Assembly: GCF_910585845.1 (NCBI RefSeq)
Contig: NZ_CAJUHF010000036.1
Location: 1-38,383 of the forward strand
Direction of reading: 5' to 3'
From: an uncultured Bacteroides sp.
GTDB taxonomy: Bacteria > Bacteroidota > Bacteroidia > Bacteroidales > Bacteroidaceae
Length of the DNA: 38,383 nucleotides
The notes beneath the pieces were generated by a model, which made no database searches, was not told the origin of the DNA, and saw only the letters and a list, made by a program, of their open reading frames with translations. This document shows, one piece after another, positions 9,496 through 16,988 of this stretch (its first letter is position 1; each line of letters opens with the position of its first letter). Position numbers and translations under genes: made by a program.

Positions 9496-9540
9496 CGCAT
9501 ACCCAGCGTGGCAGGAATCGGGTTTATCACCGCCCACCTC

Positions 9541-9571
9541 TTGCCCGTTATAGGAATATTATTTACCTTTG
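9541..9571 (+). promoter_or_regulatory. Bacteroides housekeeping promoter for the transglutaminase-like gene
   Basis: TTG at 9541-9543 is followed by 20 bp and then TACCTTTG at 9564-9571, matching the TTTG/TAnnTTTG pattern. The start codon at 9597 is about 25 bp further on, giving a short leader. Confidence 0.7.
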
Positions 9572-9596
9572 CAGCGAAAACAAAGAAACCGAAAGC

Positions 9597-10850
9597 ATGT
9601 CACACTATTCCAACAACAAACTTACCGCATGGGTAATCGGCATCTTCCTGCTCCTGCCCTTCGGCCAATCCCTCTCTGCACGGCAGACCACCCGAAAAGA
9701 CAGCCCCATACTCCCCGCCCCGCCCGCCATCGTGCAGACGGCAGAACATCTTCCAACCGAACAACTTACCTTTCCGGACTCCGTCGCCCTGTCGGTGCCC
9801 GAAACGGCGGAACACAGCGTGGCATCCCTCGTGGCATACATGAAGCAACACCTCAAGACGGAAGAGCAGCTGGCACGCGCCATCTACACGTGGGTCTCAA
9901 GAAATATTCAATACAATGTATACATCACCTACACCCCGAAATACGAGGAGATAGACGAAAAGAAAGAGATACAAAAAATCCTATCTGAACGCAAAGGTGT
10001 ATGCCAGCAATACACACTGCTTTTCAAAGCCATGCTGCAAGAAGCGGGAATCGATGCCCACACCATCAACGGGTATAACCGCCAGAACGGCGTCCTGCTC
10101 CCCGACCCCCACCAATGGTGCGCCGCCCGGGTGAACGGCAACTGGTACATGTTCGACCCCACCTGGGGAGCGGGCTTCGTGGAGGACTACAAGTTTGTGC
10201 CCTCGCCCAACTATCGTTACTACAAACAGCCGTCGGACAGCCTGCTGAAGACGCACATGCCCTTCGACCCCATGTTCCAGTTTCGCGAACGCCCGCTGAC
10301 CTACGAAGAGTTCGACACCGGAACGTTTGACGAACAGAAACCGATGCCCGTCTTCTACTGGCGCGACTCGCTGGAGCTATATGCCCGTCAGGACACGCTG
10401 CAACAACTGACCCGCGCCCTGCAACGGATGCAAACTAACGGGAAAGGCAACGATCTGGTACGTTACACGCTGGAACTAACCAAACAGAACATCCGCGTGG
10501 CAGAGATACAGCAAGTGCTCACCGCCTACAACACGGCAATGAACCTGCTGGGAGAGGCCGCCGATGGCATCAATCTGTTCATCCAGTACCGCAACAAGGC
10601 GTTCATCCCGAAGAAGAATGATAATGACATACAGCTGATGGTGGACATGCCGGAAAGCATGATCACCCGTGCGGACAGCTGCATCAACTCCATCCGCTCC
10701 GTGCCGGACCGATACCGGAAACAGATGCTCGAACTCAGGGAACAGATCATGGAAGTAGCCACAACGATATATAAGCACAAACTGTTCCTCAGGCAGTACT
10801 TCAAACTGCCCGAGAAGAAGAGAAAAGACCTGTTCAAACAGACGAAATAG
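9597..10850 (+). CDS. secreted transglutaminase-like cysteine protease-fold protein
   Basis: 417 aa from the ATG at 9597. The upstream open frame from 9465 is rejected because the promoter lies inside it. A signal peptide spans about residues 9-28 (TAWVIGIFLLLPFGQSLSA). The transglutaminase-like core shows the triad: Cys136 in ERKGVCQQYT, His172 in DPHQWCAARVNG, Asp187 in WYMFDPTWG. The preceding YTWVSRNIQYN is the usual lead-in helix. Bacterial members are mostly periplasmic or secreted peptidases or amide-modifying enzymes; the substrate is unknown. The C-terminal half (about 280-417) is helical, charged and unrecognised. It is monocistronic and converges on the histidine kinase gene. Confidence 0.82.
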   Translation: MSHYSNNKLTAWVIGIFLLLPFGQSLSARQTTRKDSPILPAPPAIVQTAEHLPTEQLTFPDSVALSVPETAEHSVASLVAYMKQHLKTEEQLARAIYTWVSRNIQYNVYITYTPKYEEIDEKKEIQKILSERKGVCQQYTLLFKAMLQEAGIDAHTINGYNRQNGVLLPDPHQWCAARVNGNWYMFDPTWGAGFVEDYKFVPSPNYRYYKQPSDSLLKTHMPFDPMFQFRERPLTYEEFDTGTFDEQKPMPVFYWRDSLELYARQDTLQQLTRALQRMQTNGKGNDLVRYTLELTKQNIRVAEIQQVLTAYNTAMNLLGEAADGINLFIQYRNKAFIPKKNDNDIQLMVDMPESMITRADSCINSIRSVPDRYRKQMLELREQIMEVATTIYKHKLFLRQYFKLPEKKRKDLFKQTK

Positions 10851-10877
10851 AGGGGGGATTGGCGGATTAGTTGCACG

Positions 10878-10965
10878 TTATTTGTGAGGTATCTGTGGGG
10901 TATCTGTGAGGTATTTATGAGGTATTTGTGTACTATTTGTGTACTATTTGCACGTTATTTGTGAG
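10878..10965. repeat. 11-bp tandem array (8 units) abutting the kinase stop codon
   Basis: Eight units of exactly 11 bp (88 bp) follow the form GTATTTGTGAG, with variants such as GTATCTGTGGG and CTATTTGTGTA. The array ends at 10965, and the TTA at 10966-10968 is the minus-strand stop codon of the kinase. It fills the gap between two convergent genes, where a terminator would be expected. The array shows no hairpin of its own. Confidence 0.88.
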
Positions 10966-13284
10966 TTATACCGACAGTAGTTTCTCCGCCTGACCTATCG
11001 CCTCTTCCACAAGCCCAAGCACCCGTACCCCTTTTTCTTTTATCGCCCCGCAGAAAGACATACTGCGCGAAGCCTCAAGCTCTTTCAGCAGAGCCACAAG
11101 GTCGCCAACACCCAACAGTGTGAACAGCGGCAACATCTTATGCCCCACAGCCGCCACTTCCTCCGTATCCTCCGCTTCCAACGCCCGACGCAAACGTTCG
11201 ACATTGAGGCGCATCTCCTCCACGAAGCTCTCCAAGATGGAACGGGCAGCAGCGGCATCATCGCCGGAAAAGGCAGTAAGCGTACTGAAATCGAGCGTGC
11301 CGGCACAAGGCTTACCGACAGCCGGAGCTTCTGAAGCAACAGTCTCTTCCCCCCGCAGCTCGTCTACCAATTCGCGCACCGTAAACGGCTTGTGCAGGCA
11401 TCCCGAAAAGCCGTGTTGCAGGAATTCTTCCCGCTGCATGTCGCTACGCGCCGTGACGGCTATCACAGGAATCTCCCGCGCCTGCGGAATGTTCGAAGCA
11501 CGCAACAGCCTTAACAAATCGAATCCATTCATAGCCGGCATCTGCACATCGGTCAGCAACACATCGAACACCCCCGTGCGCAGAGCCTCCAGCAATTCAT
11601 CCAATTGCAGACAAGAAACCGAAGTAAGCCCGCTCTGCGAAAGCATTGCCGCCGTAAGCGTAAGCTGGATACGGTCATCGTCAATCAGAAGCACTCGAAG
11701 CGACGGCAGACAAGAAGCGGAAGCTGAAACGGCAGGTTCTTCCTCACGTTCTGTTTCGGCGGCATCTCCTGCCTCCGCCACCGGTCCCACCGGAAAGAGC
11801 GGGATGCGCAGCGTAAATGTACTTCCCTCCCCAAGCCGGCTCTCCACCTCGATATGCCCATCGAGCAACTGCACCAGCATGCGCACGATGGAAAGTCCCA
11901 ACCCGAAACCCTCTTCTCCCTGTGCGCCTGGAAGGCGGGTAAACTCTTGGAAGATGCGCTCACAATCTGCCGGTTCCATACCCTTTCCTGTATCGATGAC
12001 GGAGAGTTTCAGATGGTCACCGGGAAAAGCGGCATCACCGTTGGACACGAAGCAGGCCGCCAGCGTGACGTCTCCCTCCGAAGTGAACTTCACCGCATTG
12101 GAAAGCAGGTTATTGACGATCTGCCTCAAACGCAAGGGGTCGCTGACAAATGTTCCCTTCAGTTCGGGAGCGATATCACACCGTAAAGAGAGCCCTTTGG
12201 CGGAAGTCAATGGCTCGAAGCTGACATGGATCTCTTCCAGCAACCGTGCGGGGTGGAACGTGACGCGGTTGATCTCTGCCTTATGCAGGTCGAGGCGATG
12301 GAAGTCGAGCAGGTCGGTCACCAGTTTCAGCAGATGTTCCGACGAGGTCTTCATGTTGTCGAGATAGAACCATTGCCGCTCGTCGACTGTGAGCCGCGAG
12401 AGCAGATCGGCATAGCCCATAATGGAACCTAAAGGCGCCTTGAAGTCGTGGGTGATGGCAAGCATCAGTTTCTCACGGGAGGCGAGCAACTCTCCCGCAA
12501 AACGGTTTGCTTCTTCCAACTGGTTACGGTAACGGTTGCTACGGGTGATGTCGCGCCAAATCACAATCAGGAAGATGACAGACAGGAGCACGGAACCTAC
12601 GGCAATACCTGCTATGATCATCGCCGAACGGCGGCGCACAGATTTCTGGAACTCGGCCTCTTCGCGGGCATGCAGCAGGGTTTCCTGTTCGTAGCCCTTC
12701 AACAGGCTGTCTATGCGGGCTGTCAGTACATGGTCCTGATGTTGCAGGTTGCGCTTGCGCCGCTGCACGATGGTGTTGGTCTTCATCTTCTGTCGGGCAA
12801 CCGTGCGCAACTTCTCGTGCAGCGAGTCGGCAGGATTATATGCATCGAGGATGGTGTCGGTGGCCACTTCGAGGGTGGTCTGCACCTGGACGGCACTGTC
12901 TTTCTTGGGTGGCACGAAGACTTCACCCAACCGGCGGAAGAAGCCTTTCTTCTTGGGCTGCGTCACCACGGTGTCCCGACGGGCAATGACCCGGCGTTGC
13001 ACGCGCTGCTGGGTGATGGCGGTGTCTTGCTCGGCAAAAATCTGCTCCACCTCGTCGGCAGGAATCATATTCTCATTAGCCTGGTTCATCATGCGGAGCA
13101 AGCGGAGCGTGTTCTCATCTTTCTCCCGCAGGAGTGTAATCAGGCTATCCGTGCGCAGGATATCGCTGTTGTCGGACCCCATAAGGATTTCCATCTCCCA
13201 GCGCACGAAGAACAGGGAGCAGAGCAAAACCACCAGCAACACGGCGTAACCGGCAGCAATCTTCTTCTTGGAAACGTTGTTCAT
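10966..13284 (-). CDS. hybrid histidine kinase with REC and HPt domains
   Basis: 772 aa. TM1 is about residues 11-27 and TM2 about 220-243; between them lies a roughly 190-residue periplasmic sensor with basic, Gln-rich and coiled-coil segments and no known domain. HisKA: LAITHDFKAPLG (His279). HATPase: NNLLSNAVKF (N box), DTGKGM and GFGLGLSIV (G boxes). REC about 528-640 with acceptor Asp579 in LLTDVQMPAMNG and Lys632. C-terminal HPt with His715 in VGHKMLPL. This is a full His-Asp-His relay that needs a separate response regulator. The nearest orphan is the sigma-54 activator at 16989, divergent from the same operon. It is the last gene of a minus-strand run after MATE, with a 22-bp duplication in the 34-bp gap. 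Confidence 0.9.
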   Translation of the reverse strand: MNNVSKKKIAAGYAVLLVVLLCSLFFVRWEMEILMGSDNSDILRTDSLITLLREKDENTLRLLRMMNQANENMIPADEVEQIFAEQDTAITQQRVQRRVIARRDTVVTQPKKKGFFRRLGEVFVPPKKDSAVQVQTTLEVATDTILDAYNPADSLHEKLRTVARQKMKTNTIVQRRKRNLQHQDHVLTARIDSLLKGYEQETLLHAREEAEFQKSVRRRSAMIIAGIAVGSVLLSVIFLIVIWRDITRSNRYRNQLEEANRFAGELLASREKLMLAITHDFKAPLGSIMGYADLLSRLTVDERQWFYLDNMKTSSEHLLKLVTDLLDFHRLDLHKAEINRVTFHPARLLEEIHVSFEPLTSAKGLSLRCDIAPELKGTFVSDPLRLRQIVNNLLSNAVKFTSEGDVTLAACFVSNGDAAFPGDHLKLSVIDTGKGMEPADCERIFQEFTRLPGAQGEEGFGLGLSIVRMLVQLLDGHIEVESRLGEGSTFTLRIPLFPVGPVAEAGDAAETEREEEPAVSASASCLPSLRVLLIDDDRIQLTLTAAMLSQSGLTSVSCLQLDELLEALRTGVFDVLLTDVQMPAMNGFDLLRLLRASNIPQAREIPVIAVTARSDMQREEFLQHGFSGCLHKPFTVRELVDELRGEETVASEAPAVGKPCAGTLDFSTLTAFSGDDAAAARSILESFVEEMRLNVERLRRALEAEDTEEVAAVGHKMLPLFTLLGVGDLVALLKELEASRSMSFCGAIKEKGVRVLGLVEEAIGQAEKLLSV

Positions 13285-13319
13285 GACTTTTAATTTTGTT
13301 GTTCATGACTCTTAATTTT
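13276..13319. repeat. 22-bp duplication spanning the kinase start codon
   Basis: Two copies of a 22-bp unit (13276-13297 and 13298-13319) differ at one base (CTTTTAA versus CTCTTAA). The first copy contains the start codon of the kinase (CAT at 13282-13284). The second carries an identical but out-of-frame ATG context and ends on the last base of the MATE stop codon. The duplication therefore exactly fills the gap between the genes. Confidence 0.85.
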
Positions 13320-14683
13320 CAGGAATTATATTTCAAGGGGTTAACTCCATCTCTTGTCTTATAGCGGAAACGCAGCCAAAGCATGACGCCTGCACTAGTC
13401 AGTCCAAAGGGGAACGCCATCCAAACACCGACCGTGCCCCACTCCAGCACGATACCGCATAAATAGCCCACGGGTAGAGATATGACAAAATAGGCAATAA
13501 ACGCAATAAGCATCATCGGCTTCACATCGGCAATCCCGCGCAGGGCATTGGCAAAACTGATTTGCAGACCGTCGCCAAACTGATAGATAAGAAACGGCAG
13601 AAACAGCGAAGAGACCACAGCGGAAACTTCCACACTATCCGTAAACCAACCTCCCATCCGACTACGGAACAGGAAGACAATGCTCAGAAGTACCACCGCC
13701 ATAACCATTATCAGATGGAAACCGGCGTATGCCGAACGGCGCACATTCGTCATGTCGTTCTTCCCCTTGAAGTTACTAACACGAACAGCAACCGCCGCTC
13801 CCATGCCATAGTACATCATGAACGTGAACTGCGAAATGGTCAGCATGATCTGATGGGATGCCAAAGCGATAGTCCCCAGCCAGCCCACCATGATGGTGCT
13901 CAGGCTGAAAGAGGCTGTCTCCATCCCCATCTGCAACCCGACGGGCCAGCCCAGCGCATTGAGTCTGCCAAACATCTGCCTCGACCATCCCAAATGCCGG
14001 AACCCCAATCTGTACTCCAGGAACCTGCGGCTACGGGCAAAGATTAGCGCAAAGACCACCACCATGACGATGCGCGAGAACAGGGTGCTGACGCCTGCTC
14101 CCAACAGTCCCAGTTCCGGAACCCCCAGCTTTCCGTATATCAATACATAATTGCCCACGATGTTCAACGCATTCCCGCCAAGCAGCACCCACATGGCGGT
14201 CTGCGTATCGGTGATGCCATCGGTGAATTGCTTGAAACCATTGAAAAGCATCACAAACACCAGCGATGCCAACAATATCAGGAAGTAGGGCTTGATCAGC
14301 GGAATTAGTTCGTCGGGTTGCCCCATACGTTCCACATTGAAATAGACCACCGTCATGACAAGCATCAGCAACAATGCCACCAGCACATTGGCAAGCAGGC
14401 TGGAACGCAATGCCTGTCCCGCCTCCCTGAAGCGATGGTTACCATAGAACTCGCCCACCACGGGTGTCAGCCCGTAAGAGAAACCAGTGCTGAAAATAAT
14501 GCAAAGGGTGAAAAGATTGTTGACGAAAGAAGCTGCTGCCAATTCCATCGTGCTGTGATGACCCACCATCAGCGTATCGGCAAAACCAAGTATGATGACA
14601 CCCAGCTGGCCGATAATGATAGGCAGTCCCAGATAGAACAACGCTTTATAGTGTTCTCTATATGTTTCTATGAGTTTCTTCAT
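13319..14683 (-). CDS. MATE family efflux transporter
   Basis: 454 aa with about 12 hydrophobic helices in two similar halves. The N-terminus YLGLPIIIGQLGVIILGFADTLM with MVGHHST and ASFVNNLFTL is characteristic of the MATE/NorM group, and the second-half repeat has LGWPVGLQMGMETASFSLSTIMV. These are inner-membrane Na+- or H+-driven exporters of cationic or toxic compounds. The gene sits between the M16 peptidase (94 bp upstream) and the kinase (34 bp downstream) on one strand and is probably co-transcribed. Substrate unknown. Confidence 0.9.
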   Translation of the reverse strand: MKKLIETYREHYKALFYLGLPIIIGQLGVIILGFADTLMVGHHSTMELAAASFVNNLFTLCIIFSTGFSYGLTPVVGEFYGNHRFREAGQALRSSLLANVLVALLLMLVMTVVYFNVERMGQPDELIPLIKPYFLILLASLVFVMLFNGFKQFTDGITDTQTAMWVLLGGNALNIVGNYVLIYGKLGVPELGLLGAGVSTLFSRIVMVVVFALIFARSRRFLEYRLGFRHLGWSRQMFGRLNALGWPVGLQMGMETASFSLSTIMVGWLGTIALASHQIMLTISQFTFMMYYGMGAAVAVRVSNFKGKNDMTNVRRSAYAGFHLIMVMAVVLLSIVFLFRSRMGGWFTDSVEVSAVVSSLFLPFLIYQFGDGLQISFANALRGIADVKPMMLIAFIAYFVISLPVGYLCGIVLEWGTVGVWMAFPFGLTSAGVMLWLRFRYKTRDGVNPLKYNS

Positions 14684-14738
14684 GAATATTCAATACTTAG
14701 AAGTGAAGCACAAATGGCAATTATTGTTTATTCTTACA

Positions 14739-14804
14739 ACAAGCAATGTTTTGCCTTATAACATTCAATGCTTTGCCTTATAACAAGCAATGTTCTTTCT
14801 TATA
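14739..14804. repeat. 22-bp tandem array (3 units) overlapping the M16 gene 3' end
   Basis: Units of exactly 22 bp start at 14739, 14761 and 14783, with consensus ACAAGCAATGTTTTGCCTTA plus TA. The unit nearest the gene and part of the middle unit are coding. The middle unit supplies the stop codon (TTA at 14778-14780). The AACAAGCAATGTT core matches the reverse complement of the array at 95-204. Confidence 0.82.
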
Positions 14805-16022
14805 ATAAAGCACCACTGAATTCTCCTCACGGAAAGTCTCCCGTGCCACCCGCTGCAACTGTTCTGCCGTCACCGCACGATGCCTTTCCACTTCGCGGTC
14901 TATATCTTCCGCCTGTCCGGTCAGCTCGAACCATGCCAGGTTGGTAGCTACATTCAGATAGTTGATATTGTCGAATATCTGCGTAGACTCAAACTTATTC
15001 TTGACTTTCTCCAACTCCTGTTCCCCTACGGGCGTCTGACACAACTCTTCCAACTCGCGAAGCACGGCAGCTTCCGCCTCTTCCAGCGACACACCCGCTG
15101 CCGGTTTTCCGCTGATGTGCAGCAGTCCGGCATCGCGTGTTCCCGAAATGTAGGCGTCAATGCTGGAAAAGAGTTTCTGCTCCTGCACCAGCTGTCGGCT
15201 CAGCCGACTGGAACATCCGTTGCTAAGCACATCGGACAGGATATCGAATGCAAAATAATCGGGATGTTCGCGGTTGCACATCGGATAGACCATGAAGAGC
15301 GCATCCAAAGGTACCGGACGCTCCACCGTCAGCCGGCGTGCCTCTGTCTGCTCCGGCTCTTGAGGCAGCTGCCTGGGCGGCACGTTGCGACGCGGCACCG
15401 GACCGAACCATTTTTCTGTCAGTGCCACGGTCTCTTCCCACGAGATATTTCCGGTCACCGCCAGCACGGCATTGTTGGGGGCATAAAAACGATAAAAGAA
15501 ATCCTTCACTTCCTCCAGCGTGGCTTGCTCAATGTGCGACAGCTCCTTGCCGATGGTAGGCCAGCGATAGGGATGCACCCGATAGGCCAACGGACGGAGA
15601 AGGTGTCCGACATCTCCGTAGGGCTGGTTCAGGCAGCGTTGCTTAAACTCCTCTATCACCACGCCACGCTGCACATCGAGGCTCTGCTCGCTGAAGGCCA
15701 GTTCCAGCATGCGGTCGGAATCCAGCCAGAAGCCGATCTCTACATTCGATTTAGGGACAGTCAGGTAGTAGTTGGTGATGTCATTGTTTGTCCAGGCATT
15801 GTTCTCGCCGCCCGCCGACTGCAACGGGGTGTCATAGTCGGGTATATTCGCCGAACCGCCGAACATCAGATGCTCGAACAAATGGGCAAACCCGGTATGT
15901 TCGGGATGTTCGTCACGGGCTCCCACATCGTAGACGATGTTCAAGGCAACCATCTGCGTACTGCGGTCTTCGCTGTGCACCAACCGCAGTCCGTTAGAGA
16001 GGCAATGTTTATTTATCTTCAT
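14778..16022 (-). CDS. M16 family zinc metallopeptidase (pitrilysin/MPP-like)
   Basis: 414 aa, the size of a one-subunit M16B peptidase. The inverted zinc motif HLFEH lies at residues 47-51 in GFAHLFEHLMFGGS; the third ligand Glu is probably in RGVVIEEFKQ (about residues 118-127). The C-terminal half has the Peptidase_M16_C core but lacks the Arg/Tyr pair in an obvious form. No signal peptide is visible, so it is likely cytoplasmic. It lies 35 bp downstream of the cyclophilin gene. The last residues (EHCLL) come from a 22-bp tandem repeat, so the C-terminus may vary between strains. Confidence 0.88.
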   Translation of the reverse strand: MKINKHCLSNGLRLVHSEDRSTQMVALNIVYDVGARDEHPEHTGFAHLFEHLMFGGSANIPDYDTPLQSAGGENNAWTNNDITNYYLTVPKSNVEIGFWLDSDRMLELAFSEQSLDVQRGVVIEEFKQRCLNQPYGDVGHLLRPLAYRVHPYRWPTIGKELSHIEQATLEEVKDFFYRFYAPNNAVLAVTGNISWEETVALTEKWFGPVPRRNVPPRQLPQEPEQTEARRLTVERPVPLDALFMVYPMCNREHPDYFAFDILSDVLSNGCSSRLSRQLVQEQKLFSSIDAYISGTRDAGLLHISGKPAAGVSLEEAEAAVLRELEELCQTPVGEQELEKVKNKFESTQIFDNINYLNVATNLAWFELTGQAEDIDREVERHRAVTAEQLQRVARETFREENSVVLYYKKEHCLL

Positions 16023-16057
16023 AAGAGGAAGCGTTATAGCCTGAAGGATATGCCGGT

Positions 16058-16897
16058 TTAATCCAGTACTTTCACTTTGATAATCTTCACATCCTCTTCC
16101 GGGCGGTCATTGCGATCGGTCTTCACCTTCTGAATCTTGTCTACCACATCCATTCCCTCCAGCACTTCGCCGAACACGGTATATTCACCGTCCAGATGCG
16201 GGGTACCGCCTACCGTGGTGTAAGCCTTCACCTGCTCCGGCGTAAAGCGAAATTCCGGCATCTTCGCTACTTCCGCCTCAGCTTGTGCAAACAGCGTGTC
16301 CTGCAAGTTCAGCAGTCCGTCTTGATCGTTCGCCTTGCGCATCTTATAGATCTCCTTCATGTGCTTCTGTGCCAAAGTATTGAACACAGTTGTCAGGCGG
16401 TTCTGGTTCATCTGATTCTCCATGCTCAAAAGGGTGCTGTCGCTATACACCTTCCCGGTGACAATATAGAACTGACATCCGGAAGACTCCTTATTCGGAT
16501 TCACATTGTCTCCCATGCGGGCTGCCGACAAGGAACCTTTCTTGTGGAAGTACTGTGGATAGACAAACTCGGCAGGAATGGTGTAGCCCACATCGCCCGA
16601 GCCCAGCATCTTGCCCTTCGGGGCATTCTTCGATTCGGGGTCGCCCGCCTGTATCATGAAGTCCTTGATGACGCGGTGGAAAAGCGTACCTTCGTACGTG
16701 CCCTCTTCCGCCAGTTTGATGAAATTATCACGGTGCTGCGGCGTTTCGTTATACAGTTTCACGATGATATCTCCCGCAGAGGTCTCAATCTTCAATTTGG
16801 TTTCTTGATCCATGTTTCTGTTCTTCTTTTGTCCCGACTGGCAAGCTGTTACGCTGCAAATCAGTATGGTTAATAATAGAATGAAATTCCTCTTCAT
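16058..16897 (-). CDS. cyclophilin-type peptidyl-prolyl isomerase lipoprotein
   Basis: 279 aa from the ATG at 16897; an upstream in-frame start at 16945 is rejected because the signal peptide begins at MKRNFILLLTILICSVTAC. The lipobox SVTAC places the lipidated Cys at about residue 19. The cyclophilin core contains YNETPQHRDNFIKLAEEGTYEGTLFHRVIKDF split over residues 50-85, the active-site FHRVI arginine, and later GCQFYIV. A roughly 60-residue helical insertion (about 165-220) interrupts the usual fold, as in other Bacteroidota periplasmic cyclophilins. The role is proline isomerisation during envelope protein folding. It is the first gene of the minus-strand run ending in the kinase. Confidence 0.9.
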   Translation of the reverse strand: MKRNFILLLTILICSVTACQSGQKKNRNMDQETKLKIETSAGDIIVKLYNETPQHRDNFIKLAEEGTYEGTLFHRVIKDFMIQAGDPESKNAPKGKMLGSGDVGYTIPAEFVYPQYFHKKGSLSAARMGDNVNPNKESSGCQFYIVTGKVYSDSTLLSMENQMNQNRLTTVFNTLAQKHMKEIYKMRKANDQDGLLNLQDTLFAQAEAEVAKMPEFRFTPEQVKAYTTVGGTPHLDGEYTVFGEVLEGMDVVDKIQKVKTDRNDRPEEDVKIIKVKVLD

Positions 16898-16923
16898 ATT
16901 GCTTTTTATTTTAATTAATGGTG

Positions 16924-16931
16924 CAAATATA
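16924..16931 (-). promoter_or_regulatory. -7 element for the cyclophilin operon
   Basis: TATATTTG on the minus strand matches TAnnTTTG, 27 bp before the start at 16897. It sits 21 bp from the opposing -7 of the response regulator gene, so the two promoters are nearly back to back. No good -33 was found. Confidence 0.55.
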
Positions 16932-16952
16932 CGATTTTCAGACAAAACGACT

Positions 16953-16960
16953 TACCTTTG
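16953..16960 (+). promoter_or_regulatory. -7 element for the sigma-54 activator gene
   Basis: TACCTTTG matches TAnnTTTG, 28 bp before the ATG at 16989. The -33 box is weak. Confidence 0.55.
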
Positions 16961-16988
16961 TGTCAGAAAAGAGACAAAAGACAAGGCA

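Noticed and set aside
16812..16988. N-terminal extension of the sigma-54 activator
   Set aside because: It overlaps the cyclophilin gene and crosses the -7 element; REC domains begin at the ATG at 16989.
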